A stretch of 64,000 nt of DNA from Actinomadura rupiterrae (GCF_024172125.1 NZ_JAMZEA010000006.1:310001-374000); one strand, 5' to 3'. Positions 8,391 to 16,682 are shown, numbered from the stretch's first letter. Made by a program: numbers and translations. The notes: generated by a model not told the origin, from the letters alone.

Positions 8391-8858
8391 CTACTCCTCA
8401 AATTCCGCACTCAGCACAAGCTTGTGCGAGGCGGGGAGCGCGTTGTCACGGTTGATGAACACCAGGCCGTTGGCGGTGCCAGCCGACACCACCAGCTCCT
8501 CCAGCAGCTCCCACGGCAGGTCCGCACCCGATTGGGAGTTGAACGCCGCGCGGAACATGTCGGCGGTACCGAGCGTCGGCGGCGTCGAGTAGGCGGTGTT
8601 CCACACCGATCCGGCCGCCGCCGTGTTCGGGTCGAGCTTCACCGGCGTCATCCCGGCCGTCGGCGTGGTGCCCGCCGTGGTGACGCGGTTGATGCCCACG
8701 ACGAGCTGCTGGCTGGTGGGCGTGCTGGCACCGGCCACCACGCCGAGCGTGACCCGACGGAGCTTGTAGCCGTTGTTCGCCGAGGCCATCAGCCAGGCGA
8801 AACCCGTGTCCACGGCCAGCGCCGCCGCGGACTCGACCTGCACGGAGTAGCGGGCCAT
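8391..8858 (-). CDS. Hypothetical beta-rich virion-region protein
   Basis: 155 residues: ARYSVQVESAAALAVDTGFA, then strands separated by Thr/Gly/Pro turns, a short central acidic helix (PWELLEELVVSAG) and a C-terminal strand ending KLVLSAEFEE. The ATG follows a GAGGGATGAC stretch. It sits just downstream of a similar beta-rich protein and after the capsid gene, consistent with a decoration or fibre protein, but no family motif is seen. Confidence 0.72.
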   Translation of the reverse strand: MARYSVQVESAAALAVDTGFAWLMASANNGYKLRRVTLGVVAGASTPTSQQLVVGINRVTTAGTTPTAGMTPVKLDPNTAAAGSVWNTAYSTPPTLGTADMFRAAFNSQSGADLPWELLEELVVSAGTANGLVFINRDNALPASHKLVLSAEFEE

Positions 8859-8868
8859 GTCATCCCTC

Positions 8869-9555
8869 TCAGAAGAACCCGGTGTACTGCGAAAGCGGTT
8901 TGATCGGCCCGCTGGCCGTGGCGGCGGCCTTGACCTCGATGCCCGCCAGGACCCATGTCTGCGGAGTCGGCGCGGACAGGCCCATCGTCTGCGAGCCCGC
9001 GGTCGCGGCGCTCTGGTAGGCGTAGTAGGCCACCATGTTGTTCCCGACATGGCCGTCCTGGAGCCCGTCCTCGGTCGCGCTGGACAGGTAGGCGCGGGTA
9101 CTCGGGTCCTTGTCGGAGGCGTCGGCGGACGTCCAGGACACGACCGAGTTCGCGGCCGTCGTGGTCAGGGTCGTCGAGCACGTGCCCGTCCCGGAGGTGG
9201 TCGCGTTGACCGCCGGAGACGCCGCGAGCGTCGCCCCGGACCACCGCTCGACCACCATCGAGTGCCATGAGGTCGCCGACGGCGTGGAGGACACCGTCAT
9301 GTTCACCGGCGACCCGGAGACCACCGCCGTGTAGATCCCGCACCAGTTGTTGAACCCGCCGGGCGCGACGATGTTCCTGGACGTGAACGTCTGGGAACCG
9401 CCGGTCGGTGCGCCCATCGAGACGGCGGTGTCCCACGTCGCGAGCTTCACCACGAGCACCTCGCCGTTCGACGGAGTGAAGGTGGTCGTGGTCAGGGTCG
9501 TGGTGTTGCTGGCGTTGGCGTAGACCGCGTACGACGTGACCAGCGACGGGGCCAT
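8869..9555 (-). CDS. Hypothetical beta-sandwich virion protein (fibre/decoration candidate)
   Basis: 228 residues, Thr/Ser/Ala rich: MAPSLVTSYAVYANASNTTT, then GEVLVVKLATWDT, and later SWHSMVVERWSG. The pattern of strands and the phrase VVERWSGA are typical of concanavalin-like or galactose-binding-like beta sandwiches, and it ends with the phage-like tail PLSQYTGFF. It could be a capsid fibre or adhesin. Its start ATG follows the stop of the preceding small gene by one base. Exact role unknown. Confidence 0.75.
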   Translation of the reverse strand: MAPSLVTSYAVYANASNTTTLTTTTFTPSNGEVLVVKLATWDTAVSMGAPTGGSQTFTSRNIVAPGGFNNWCGIYTAVVSGSPVNMTVSSTPSATSWHSMVVERWSGATLAASPAVNATTSGTGTCSTTLTTTAANSVVSWTSADASDKDPSTRAYLSSATEDGLQDGHVGNNMVAYYAYQSAATAGSQTMGLSAPTPQTWVLAGIEVKAAATASGPIKPLSQYTGFF

Positions 9556-9750
9556 CTACTTACTGCGCGTGGACGCCTTCGGCGCGGTCGCCTTCTCCTC
9601 GTCCTTGCCGCGCGTCTCGACGGGCTCGGCCATGCCCTGCGCGCACAGCATCGCGCCCTCGACGTCGGGCAGCTCGATCTCGCCGCCGGGCGCCGGCCAC
9701 TCCTGCCCGTCGCGCGTCCCGGAGATCTGGTGCTTCATGACCACTCGCAT
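9556..9750 (-). CDS. Small hypothetical phage protein
   Basis: 64 residues: MRVVMKHQISGTRDGQEWPA, then an acidic middle (GGEIELPDVEGAMLCAQGMAE) and a basic C-terminus. A strong AAGGAGG ribosome binding site lies seven bases before the ATG, immediately after the hairpin that follows the capsid gene. Short proteins of this shape (a strand, then GxWPxxGxExxLPxxEA) are common between capsid and connector genes. Function unknown. Confidence 0.78.
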   Translation of the reverse strand: MRVVMKHQISGTRDGQEWPAPGGEIELPDVEGAMLCAQGMAEPVETRGKDEEKATAPKASTRSK

Positions 9751-9764
9751 CTTGCCTCCTTCGG

Positions 9765-9798
9765 GTGCCGGGCCCGGTCGGGGTCCCGGGCCCGGCAC
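9765..9798. terminator. Strong hairpin directly after the major capsid gene
   Basis: A perfect 13-bp inverted repeat (GTGCCGGGCCCGG and its complement) with an 8-base loop, between the capsid stop codon (9,822) and the next gene start (9,750). There is no U-run, so it may act as a processing or stabilising hairpin, or a partial terminator that raises capsid over downstream expression. Confidence 0.75.
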
Positions 9799-9821
9799 GT
9801 CGTTGCTGGTGAGGACCACTG

Positions 9822-11075
9822 TCAGCTCGCGCCCCCGGCGAACACCTTGATCGCCCCGGTGGTGTCCACGACGTCGCCGTCGCCGCGCAGGATCGCGCGG
9901 AACGTGACGAGGTCCGAGCTAAAGGCGAAGTCGTCGCTGCGCTCGAACCGCAGGGTCTCCACCATGCGGATGAAGTACTGCGAGAAGTCGCCGAACGCGA
10001 CGCTCTTGGCGGACAGGCCCACGGCGGGCATCGCCGGGTCGGTGAACAGCGGCTTGCCCAGGACCGTGTCGGGGTTGCCTGCGGTCAGGGCGGGCTGCCA
10101 GAGGTACTCGCCGTACGCGTCCTTGATCTTGCGGAGGGTCGCGACGGACGCGTCCTTCATCAGCCACGCGCACGACGGGCTGTTCCGGTACGGGTAGATC
10201 ACGCTGTAGAACAAGTCGATCAGGTTGTCGGCCGTGTATGCGCCGCCGACGCCCGTGCCGCCGGTCACTCCCGTCGTCGAGGCCGTGACCACCCCGTTCG
10301 GCTGGTTGGTGCCGGTACCGGTGACCAGGTGCGCGCCGATCCCGTTGCCGAGCGCCCGCCCGGCCTGCATCGCGAGGTAGCCGGTCAGGTCGATCGAGGT
10401 GTCGTTGAGCAGTTCGTGCGAGATCTGGATCAGGAACCCGTACTTGAACGCGTCCAGGGTGACCTGGCCGAACGTGGGCTCGTTCGCGGCGAGGGTGGCC
10501 GCCTCCGCCACGATCGACGCGTTCGCGCTGTGCGCCGTGGTCTTGGGGACCTGGATCGACTCGCCGGTCGCGGTCCGCAGGATCGTCGCGCCGATCGACA
10601 GCATGCCGCTGACCTCGATCAAATGCGCGATCAGGCGGTTGTAGAAGCTGGTCTTGACCGTGTTCGCGCCCGCCGCCGCCGTCAGCTTCGACAGCGTCCG
10701 CAGGTCGGTGCTGCGCTCCTCCGCCGTCGGACGGATGTCCAGCGCCCGGCCACCGGACGCACCGGACAGCCACGAACGGAGCTGCTCATCCGCGCTCTTG
10801 TCCTCCGGCGCCTTACGGCCCTCGGCGACCGGCTGGTCCAGCAGCGCCCGGAACGTCTCCTCCGACTCCTTGGCGCGCTCCTCGGCCTCCTGGAGCTTCT
10901 TGACGCGCTCGTCGATGGCGTCGATCTCGCTGTTCAGCCGGAGCCAGGTCTCCTGCTCCTCGGCGCTGAAGTCCCGCTTCTGCTCGGCGACGCTGTCGGC
11001 CAGCGCCTTGGCCTCTTCCCAGGTCTTGAGCCGCTTCTCGTGCAGGCTCTTGATGAATGAACGACTCAACGCCAT
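9822..11075 (-). CDS. Major capsid protein, HK97 fold
   Basis: 417 residues. Residues 1-105 are a charged coiled-coil delta domain (MALSRSFIKSLHEKRLKTWE ... QEAEERAKESEETFRALLD) that would serve as a scaffold and be removed by the protease. The mature domain follows, with YNRLIAHLIEVSGMLSIGATI, IQVPKTTAHSANASIVAEAA, FKYGFLIQISHELLNDTSID and GNGIGAHLVTGTGTNQPNG, all characteristic of HK97-family capsids, and YPYRNSPSCAWLMKDASVATLRKIKDAYG in the P-domain. The start is fixed by the N-terminal pattern; a GGAG abuts the ATG with almost no spacing, unusual for a highly expressed gene, and structured RNA lies upstream. Confidence 0.97.
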   Translation of the reverse strand: MALSRSFIKSLHEKRLKTWEEAKALADSVAEQKRDFSAEEQETWLRLNSEIDAIDERVKKLQEAEERAKESEETFRALLDQPVAEGRKAPEDKSADEQLRSWLSGASGGRALDIRPTAEERSTDLRTLSKLTAAAGANTVKTSFYNRLIAHLIEVSGMLSIGATILRTATGESIQVPKTTAHSANASIVAEAATLAANEPTFGQVTLDAFKYGFLIQISHELLNDTSIDLTGYLAMQAGRALGNGIGAHLVTGTGTNQPNGVVTASTTGVTGGTGVGGAYTADNLIDLFYSVIYPYRNSPSCAWLMKDASVATLRKIKDAYGEYLWQPALTAGNPDTVLGKPLFTDPAMPAVGLSAKSVAFGDFSQYFIRMVETLRFERSDDFAFSSDLVTFRAILRGDGDVVDTTGAIKVFAGGAS

Positions 11076-11104
11076 CTCCGTTTCAGAGATCTGAACTGGA
11101 CGTT

Positions 11105-11197
11105 GAGGTGGGTTGCGCCCTGCCTCCGCGGCAGATATCCGGCTGCCGGGCCGGTCTTCCTGGTCCGCGAGCGGTGGGTTGCGCCCTGCCGCTCGCG
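11105..11197 (-). ncRNA. Tandem hairpin element in the capsid mRNA leader
   Basis: Two hairpins carry an identical 18-base core at 11,107-11,124 and 11,173-11,190. The upstream copy (11,166-11,197) closes with a 9-bp CGCGAGCGG/CCGCTCGCG stem, the downstream copy (11,105-11,126) with a different GAGG/CCTC stem, so pairing is kept while sequence changes. Between them a third hairpin (11,129-11,148) pairs CGGCAG with CTGCCG. All lie in the 127-base gap between protease stop and capsid start. A cis-acting leader is inferred, not proven. Confidence 0.55.
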
Positions 11198-11202
11198 ATC
11201 CG

Positions 11203-12306
11203 TCAAGGCAGCGGGTACGGGGGCCTCTGCTTGGCGGCGAGGGCGACCATCGCCGCCCGGACCTCACCGCCTGCCTCGCCCTGTCCTGCGCTGCGCATCC
11301 CGGCCATCGCCAGCAGCGATTCCGGGGGGTCCTCGGTGAGCTGGTCGCGGTAGAGGCTGATCAGCGTCTTGGCCGCCGCCGTCCGCTGCGCGTCGGAGAT
11401 GCCCGTGACCGCGCCGAGGCCGTGCCCACCGGCCGCCGCGTGCACCCCGTTCCGGTTCAGGTCGCCATCCGGCTCGCGCACCGGCAGCTTGTAGCGGCCC
11501 TTGGAGTCCTCCGCGCCCTCACCGGTGTCGATCAGGCAGGCGCGCCGCCACTGGGCGATGTCGTAGTCGGCCGGGGTGAAGTTGGACCAGGGCTCGTCCG
11601 AGACCGTCTCGCGTACCTCGGTCCCGCCCTCGACATTCCCGAGCGCCGCCTCGGCGGCCTGCCGGGCGATCTCCTGGAGCTTCTCGTCGGGCGTGTTCCG
11701 GTTGACGTGCATGTCGATGACCGTCGCGGGCGGGTGAGCAAAGAACCTGCGCAGCTCGTTGGCGGCGGCGGCCTGGAGCACCTCGTCCGGGTCCGCGCCG
11801 ACCTGCGCGGCCAGCGACCGCAGGCCGGTGCTGGTGTCGGGGTAGGCCGGCGAGTTCACCGGCGCGACGTCCACCAGGGCCCCGCTCACCAGGGTCCGCA
11901 GCGGGAAGCCCTGCTCAGTCTGGGCCCACTCGTCCTCGAAGGTCCGGAACGCGAAGCTGCTCTGCCGCACGTCGCCGCGCTGCACCAGCTCCACCACGTC
12001 GGCGCGGCTGGACGGCGGCACGACGGTGTAGTCCAGGCCGGTGGCGTCCACGGCCAGGCGCAGTGTCCCGGCGGCCGTGGTGCCCAGCAGCATGTTGTCG
12101 GAGTGGTTGTAGCGGGCCATGACGCCAGGCCAGCCGTCCGCCTGGCTCTTGGCGAAGAAACGCGGCTCGATCTGCTCAACGAAACCGCCCAGGTTCTGCG
12201 AGAGGCGCATGAACTTGGCGGCGTACCCGCCGATCTGCTGCGGGGCGTCCGGCTCGGCGCGGACCTCCACCAGGCCGCGCGTGTACCGGCGCTCGACGTC
12301 GTTCAC
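11203..12306 (-). CDS. Prohead maturation protease (HK97 family), long form
   Basis: 367 residues. The N-terminal 190 residues match the HK97 prohead serine protease: VNDVERRYTRGLVEVRAEPD, ARYNHSDNMLLGTTAAGTLRL with the catalytic-type His, and DVRQSSFAFRTFEDEW with the catalytic Ser, then a strand pair ending VDVAPVNSPAYPDTSTGLRSL. The C-terminal 170 residues are an extra region: helical, then FTPADYDIAQWRRACLIDTGEG and a KLPVREPDGDLNRNGVHAAAGG segment resembling capsid/scaffold-associated regions. It cleaves the capsid delta domain. The GTG start overlaps the portal stop (GTGA). Confidence 0.93.
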   Translation of the reverse strand: MNDVERRYTRGLVEVRAEPDAPQQIGGYAAKFMRLSQNLGGFVEQIEPRFFAKSQADGWPGVMARYNHSDNMLLGTTAAGTLRLAVDATGLDYTVVPPSSRADVVELVQRGDVRQSSFAFRTFEDEWAQTEQGFPLRTLVSGALVDVAPVNSPAYPDTSTGLRSLAAQVGADPDEVLQAAAANELRRFFAHPPATVIDMHVNRNTPDEKLQEIARQAAEAALGNVEGGTEVRETVSDEPWSNFTPADYDIAQWRRACLIDTGEGAEDSKGRYKLPVREPDGDLNRNGVHAAAGGHGLGAVTGISDAQRTAAAKTLISLYRDQLTEDPPESLLAMAGMRSAGQGEAGGEVRAAMVALAAKQRPPYPLP

Positions 12307-13490
12307 AGCGTCCCTCCCGGGGCGGTCGCGGGCTGTGCGGTGGGTTGGGAGGTAGCGGGCACAGGCGGCGTGAACGATGAGCCCTCGCCGTTCGGCAGCG
12401 GCGGCCGGTCCTCCAGCGCGCGGACCTCGTCCCGGCTCATCCAGCCGTCGGCGAGCGCCAGGTGGTGCGCCTGGTAGCGGCTCAGCAGGTCCGCGCGGAT
12501 GATGCTGTCCACGTTGAACTTCACGAAGTGCGGCGAGGCGAGGAGCCCGCTGATCGCCGTCTCCAGCTTCACCAGCCACGGGCGCAAGGTGTGCCGGACG
12601 AAGTTCAGCGAGTCCTGCTCGACCGTGCTGTAGGTCAGGCTCTTGCCGACCTCGCCGCCCATCATCTGCGGCGGAATCCCGTAGATGCTCGCGATCTGCG
12701 TCGCGTTCATCTTCAAGGTCGCGAGGAACTGGCTCTCCTCAGCGGGAACCGAGATCGGCGTGTACTCCAGTCCCCCGCCCATCACCACCGGCTCGCGCGC
12801 CTCGGCCGCGGCGCGGAACCGCTGCTTGAGCGCCTTGGCGTCGGCCTGCTCCAGCCGGTTCTCCGACGTCAGGATCGCGGCCGGAGTGCTGCCGTTCTGG
12901 AACCAGTCCCGCCCGAAGCTCTGCGCGTAGATTCCGGTCTCGATCGTCGTCCGGTACGCCATGATCGGCGAGAGGCCGAGGACCCGGCCCGGCAGCGTGT
13001 AGCCGGGGATGTGCACCAGCAGCGAGGCGTCCAGCGGACGCCCCCGGAAGAACCACTGCGGACGCTCATCGGTCCGGTCGTGCAGGATCTCCACGTCGTC
13101 CGGGTGCAGCCACTCGATCTGCGACGGCCCACCGTTCCCGCCCACGACCGTGATCAGGCCGTAGGCGTTCCCGCGCAGCGTCAGCGACGTCATGGCCCGG
13201 TGCACCCAGTCGTAGACCGTCCCGTACTGCGTGGGGTCACGGATCAGCGCCGGGTCGGTGATCGGCATACGGACGTCGCCGACCTGCCGGAACGTCTGGA
13301 GCGGCAGCGAGGCCACCGAGTCCGACAGCAGCCGCGTCGCGGCGAACACCGGCACCAGCGTGAGCGCGGTGTCCATGCTGGTCACCGCCGTCAGGCGCTG
13401 GTCCGCGCCCGAGCCCCAGACCTGCTGGAACGAGATCGTGCGCGCCTCGCCCGGCGGCGATTCGGCGCGCCGACGCCACGGCCACCTCAT
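12303..13490 (-). CDS. Portal protein, HK97 family
   Basis: 395 residues starting MRWPWRRRAESPPGEARTIS, the usual basic start. Family features include AVTSMDTALTLVPVFAATRLLSDSVASLPL, YDWVHRAMTSLTLRGNAYGL, IEWLHPDDVEIL and the C-terminal QIASIYGIPPQMMGGE, NFVRHTLRPWLVKLE and SRYQAHHLALADGWMSRDEVR. Twelve copies form the DNA entry ring of the capsid. Length is near the HK97 portal (about 420), and the gene lies between terminase and protease as expected. Confidence 0.96.
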   Translation of the reverse strand: MRWPWRRRAESPPGEARTISFQQVWGSGADQRLTAVTSMDTALTLVPVFAATRLLSDSVASLPLQTFRQVGDVRMPITDPALIRDPTQYGTVYDWVHRAMTSLTLRGNAYGLITVVGGNGGPSQIEWLHPDDVEILHDRTDERPQWFFRGRPLDASLLVHIPGYTLPGRVLGLSPIMAYRTTIETGIYAQSFGRDWFQNGSTPAAILTSENRLEQADAKALKQRFRAAAEAREPVVMGGGLEYTPISVPAEESQFLATLKMNATQIASIYGIPPQMMGGEVGKSLTYSTVEQDSLNFVRHTLRPWLVKLETAISGLLASPHFVKFNVDSIIRADLLSRYQAHHLALADGWMSRDEVRALEDRPPLPNGEGSSFTPPVPATSQPTAQPATAPGGTL

Positions 13491-13672
13491 CGCGCCAGCC
13501 CTCCGAGCGCCGTCGCGATCTGCCGGAACGCCGCATCCATCAGTGCGCAGGTCCACTGACCCGGCCCGACCTCGGCCATCGGCTCCTGGCAGCAGGGGCA
13601 CAGCGGACGCCCCTGCCCGTCGAGCCCGACCCGGCTCCAGGAGCCGACCTCGGCCGCTCGAAGGTCGCTCAC
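13487..13672 (-). CDS. Small zinc-ribbon-like phage protein
   Basis: 61 residues from a GTG with GGGAGGG upstream. It contains CPCCQEPMAEVGPGQWTC, a CxxC-type half zinc finger with a third Cys, followed by a helix (ALMDAAFRQIATALGGLAR). Its stop overlaps the portal ATG by four bases (ATGA), so it is coupled to portal translation. Function unknown. Confidence 0.65.
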   Translation of the reverse strand: MSDLRAAEVGSWSRVGLDGQGRPLCPCCQEPMAEVGPGQWTCALMDAAFRQIATALGGLAR

Positions 13673-13710
13673 CGCACGCCCTCCCTCACCCAGGCCACCG
13701 TGCCGCCGCC

Positions 13711-13992
13711 TCACTCCAGGTAGAGGACGAGTTCGGAGGTGCCGGACTCGCGGTGCACGAAGATCCCGCTCGCGAACTCCACCGACAGCGGCCCCAGGAG
13801 CTTGGACTCGGACGCGGCGAGCTTCACCAGCACCCGCGCCGGGTCGCCGGTGGTCGTCCCATCGCGCATCACCAGCGCCGCGGCGGCGGGCGTGCCCGCG
13901 TTCTCCCGCACCGAGACACCGACCAGCGTGAACGGGCCCGTCACCGCCTGGACGTTCGCCGTGCCCGACGCCACCACGACCGACCTGGCCAT
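13711..13992 (-). CDS. Hypothetical beta-rich phage protein
   Basis: 93 residues: ARSVVVASGTANVQAVTGPF, then SVRENAGTPAAAALVMRDG, SESKLLGPLSVEFASGIFVH and a C-terminal strand SELVLYLE. This pattern resembles small beta-barrel proteins found in virions. It lies between large terminase and portal, an unusual place for a virion protein. Start ATG is unambiguous; the upstream terminase stop is nine bases away. Confidence 0.72.
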   Translation of the reverse strand: MARSVVVASGTANVQAVTGPFTLVGVSVRENAGTPAAAALVMRDGTTTGDPARVLVKLAASESKLLGPLSVEFASGIFVHRESGTSELVLYLE

Positions 13993-14001
13993 CAGGCCCC
14001 C

Positions 14002-15465
14002 TCACCACACGTTCTCCATCACGTTGACCGCCCCCGCCTTGGCCCCGAACTTGCTCCGCCCCCAGGCGGCGAGCGTCACCGCCACCAGCGGCGAGATGTC
14101 CACCGCCGACGAGCGCCGCGACCACGCCCACGCATCGCCCAGCGACCGCCGGACGGCCCCGGCCACCGCCTCGTCAAGGGCCCGCTGTCCCGCGTGCCGC
14201 AGCGTCGGCGGGCCATCCTGGGGCCGTGCGGCATCGATGAAACCCCCGCACGCCTGCGTCAGGTCCCGCATGGACGGCTTGGTCACCGCGACGCCCGCGG
14301 CCTCCAGGTCCGGGATCAGCGAACCCGCCGGCCCGGCCGCGTCGATCACCACCGCGCACGGCCCCCACCGCTCGCACATCTCCACCAGGCGCGGCACCAC
14401 CCACCCGGTACCGCGCCGGTGCTCGGCGACCTCCACCAGCGTCAGACCCTCGCGCCGACCTGCCACCCCGATCGACGCGTGCGACCGCTCGGGCGTCACG
14501 TCCACCGAGAACGCCACCGGCGCCATCAGGTCTGGATCCGGCAGCGTCGCCACCAGGTCCATCCAGGCGTCCCGGCCGAGGACGAGCCATTGGTCCGGGG
14601 CCGCGTCCGGCCACTGGTTCAGATAGGCGCGCCGGAACTCCGGCAGCTTCATCGACTCGAAGTCGGCCCGCACCGCCGCCTCGGTGACCGTGTGCCCGAG
14701 CGCGGGCATGCACTCCCACCATGTCGCCGGGTCGGCCGGGTCGGCGTCGTTCGGGGCCGACCACTCGAAGTAGGCGACCGCGGAGTGTCCACCGGCCTCG
14801 CAGCGCCTGCGGCCCGCGTCCACCTTCCCGCGCAGGAACACCGACCGCATCGTGCCCGCCGTCGAGATCACGACCTGCTGCGGTTGCGGACGAGTGATCA
14901 TGGCGGGCTTGAACGCCTGCTCCAGCCGGTCGTCCTCCTGCGCGAACGCCTCGTCGATGACGCCGAGGTCGAGCGTCTCGCCGTGCCCCGCCTTCTCGGT
15001 GTTGGAGGTCAGGCCGTGGATCGACCCGTTGCGCCAGCGGAACGCCTCCTGGCCGAGCTGCCTGCGCACCCGGTACAGCGACCGCAGCGGCGACGCCTCC
15101 AGCGCGACCAGATGCTCGTCCTCCCACTTCTTGCGGGCCGCCCCGCGCGTCTGCGCCGAGTACAGGATGTTCTGCCGCGACCCGAACCCCAGCGCCCGGT
15201 GCACCATCAGCGCCAGCAGCAGCGTCGTCTTCCCGGACTGGCGCGGGACCGTGAGGACCACCTCGCGGTAGGCCAGCAGGCCCGTCACCGGATCGACTTC
15301 GAGGATCACGTCCGCGACGTGCCGCTGCCACGGCATCAGCGGCGTCCCGAGCGTCTCGGCGATCTCGGCTGCCCGCGCCCCGAGCGTCGGGCGGTCACTC
15401 CTGGGCGTCCCCCACCGGGGAGGACAGGTGCGCAACGAGGTCAGCAAGGGCGTCCGAGTCACCAT
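14002..15465 (-). CDS. terL: Terminase large subunit
   Basis: 487 residues. The ATPase domain has a Walker A-like motif VPRQSGKTTLLLALM (about residues 70-84), a Walker B strand TLDLGVIDEAFAQEDD (about 165), and a coupling motif ISTAGTMRS. The nuclease half has the acidic strands VAFSVDVTPERSH and CAVVIDAAGPAGSLI typical of an RNase H-like fold. The protein packages DNA through the portal. The ATG lies 71 bases inside the small-subunit gene; no later start preserves the N-terminal region, although GTG at 15,462 is equivalent. Confidence 0.96.
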   Translation of the reverse strand: MVTRTPLLTSLRTCPPRWGTPRSDRPTLGARAAEIAETLGTPLMPWQRHVADVILEVDPVTGLLAYREVVLTVPRQSGKTTLLLALMVHRALGFGSRQNILYSAQTRGAARKKWEDEHLVALEASPLRSLYRVRRQLGQEAFRWRNGSIHGLTSNTEKAGHGETLDLGVIDEAFAQEDDRLEQAFKPAMITRPQPQQVVISTAGTMRSVFLRGKVDAGRRRCEAGGHSAVAYFEWSAPNDADPADPATWWECMPALGHTVTEAAVRADFESMKLPEFRRAYLNQWPDAAPDQWLVLGRDAWMDLVATLPDPDLMAPVAFSVDVTPERSHASIGVAGRREGLTLVEVAEHRRGTGWVVPRLVEMCERWGPCAVVIDAAGPAGSLIPDLEAAGVAVTKPSMRDLTQACGGFIDAARPQDGPPTLRHAGQRALDEAVAGAVRRSLGDAWAWSRRSSAVDISPLVAVTLAAWGRSKFGAKAGAVNVMENVW

Positions 15466-15673
15466 CGCCCCCCGCGTCGGCCAGCGCCTCCAACGTGGAC
15501 CGCAGCTCCCGCGCGACCGCCGCCGTGGCCATCCCGGCGTCGTTGTCGAGCTTGCGGGCCAGCACCCGGGACAGCGCGGTCAGGCCCTCGTGCAGCGGCG
15601 AGACCTCCTCCAGGCCGGCCAGCGTCCGCGAGACCGCCGACTCGACCTCGCCCGGCTCTTGCTGATCGGCCAC
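15395..15673 (-). CDS. terS: Terminase small subunit (probable)
   Basis: 92 residues from a GTG (ADQQEPGEVESAVSRTLAGL ...). It is helical and acidic with an Ala/Arg/Leu-rich middle (VSPLHEGLTALSRVLARKLDND, ATAAVARELRSTLEALADAG). It lacks a clear DNA-binding HTH, as in many actinophage small terminases. The assignment rests mainly on position: immediately before, and overlapping, the large subunit and downstream of an HNH gene. Confidence 0.68.
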   Translation of the reverse strand: MADQQEPGEVESAVSRTLAGLEEVSPLHEGLTALSRVLARKLDNDAGMATAAVARELRSTLEALADAGGDGDSDALADLVAHLSSPVGDAQE

Positions 15674-15689
15674 TGGTCCACCTCGTCCG

Positions 15690-15850
15690 GCAGGCTGCTG
15701 CGAGCCGCGTTCCCGGCGGGGTCCCCCCGGTCGGGCTGCACACACGAAAAAGTTGATGGCGGCGGGTCAGACCGACCGAAGATCAAAAAGCCGCTGACCT
15801 GCGAAAACGTGGCGACTGATCGTTGATCACGCCGCTGACCTGCGGCGATG
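15690..15850. other. Candidate packaging-site (cos) region with direct repeats
   Basis: The gap between the HNH gene and the small terminase holds two copies of GCCGCTGACCTGCG (15,790-15,803 and 15,831-15,844) and a small palindrome TGATCgtTGATCA between them. HNH endonucleases next to terminase are typical of cos-type packaging, and cos usually lies beside these genes. The exact cut site cannot be seen. Confidence 0.4.
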
Positions 15851-16159
15851 TCACCAGCGGCTCGGCTGGGGCGGGGACCATGCCCGCCGTGGTGCTGGCT
15901 TGCCCCGTCGCTGGCGGTTGCCCTTGATCGCTCCGGCTCGGACGTTGCACGCGGCGTGCGCGAGGCCCCGGTAGCCGCTGCGGTCGTCCTCATGGTCGAG
16001 GTGGAGCGCCTGGTCGGGGTACATCGGGTGGCCGCATCGGGTGCAGGGCTGGCCGGGGCAGGCGGCGAGGTCGGCGAGGAGCTGGCGGCGGAGGGTCTGG
16101 TGTGCGGTGCCGTAGCCGCGTGCGGTGGTGCTGCCGGGGTCGGTGCTGCGCTTGCTCAC
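15851..16159 (-). CDS. HNH endonuclease
   Basis: 102 residues from GTG. The core reads PCTRCGHPMYPDQALHLDHE followed by GLAHAACNVRAGA: a CxxC, the LxLDHxxD His-Asp pair, and the terminal HxxCN helix of the HNH fold. The C-terminus is basic and Pro-rich. Beside terminase, such enzymes aid cos cleavage in HK97-type phages. Small size and position strongly support the call. Confidence 0.93.
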   Translation of the reverse strand: MSKRSTDPGSTTARGYGTAHQTLRRQLLADLAACPGQPCTRCGHPMYPDQALHLDHEDDRSGYRGLAHAACNVRAGAIKGNRQRRGKPAPRRAWSPPQPSRW

Positions 16160-16174
16160 GCTGGCCTCCCGGTC

Positions 16175-16567
16175 TCAGTCGTCGGCGTGCCAGCTGGTGA
16201 TCGGCGGGACGTTCATCGCCGCGCGGAGGTCGTTGATGTGGGCGATCAGTTCGGGCGCGGGGTGGTACCACTCGCGCCGCTTGGCGCGCTGTGCGGCGAA
16301 CCGCTCGTGCGTGGCCTGTTCGAGGTCCCGGTCGCCGGGGGTGACGGCGAGGATGGCGGTCAGGTCGGAGGTGAACGCGCGGCGGCGGGTCTTGAGGTTG
16401 CCGCTGTGGCCGATCTTGATGAGGTCGCCGTCGCGGATGAAGTAGACGACGGGGCCGAGGGCGGCGAACGCCTCGCTGATGCGCCGCTTGCGAGTGGCCT
16501 CGGGGTCGCCCTCGTAGCTGCGGTTGACGTTGATGGCGAACTGGTGCCTGCCCTTAATGTGGGCCAT
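16175..16567 (-). CDS. GIY-YIG/T5orf172-like nuclease-fold protein
   Basis: 130 residues. The segment VVYFIRDGDLIKIGHSGNLKTRRRAF is the VYFI...KIGxSxxxxxR signature of the T5orf172/MUG113 branch of the GIY-YIG superfamily, followed by DRDLEQATHERFAAQRAKRREWY, with the conserved E-x(3)-H-x-x-F helix and the W-Y/F ending. The family is annotated as nuclease-like or DNA-binding. It may assist packaging or act as a homing-type nuclease. It lies one gene before HNH in the same direction. Confidence 0.85.
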   Translation of the reverse strand: MAHIKGRHQFAINVNRSYEGDPEATRKRRISEAFAALGPVVYFIRDGDLIKIGHSGNLKTRRRAFTSDLTAILAVTPGDRDLEQATHERFAAQRAKRREWYHPAPELIAHINDLRAAMNVPPITSWHADD

Positions 16568-16650
16568 AGCTCGACTCCGTAGTAGTCGGCTCGGCCCCGG
16601 GATCGTGGACGCGATCGCCGGGGCGCTTTGCTGGGGGAATGAGAGAAGCC

Positions 16651-16682
16651 CGCGAGCTGTCGCTCAAGCGGGCTTCGTTTGA
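16651..16682. terminator. Intrinsic terminator-like hairpin
   Basis: GAAGCCCGC and its exact complement GCGGGCTTC are separated by 14 bases and followed on the plus strand by GTTTG. It lies upstream of the GIY-YIG-like gene and downstream of the Pro-rich anchor gene, so on the minus strand it could separate the middle transcript from the late operon. Confidence 0.55.
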
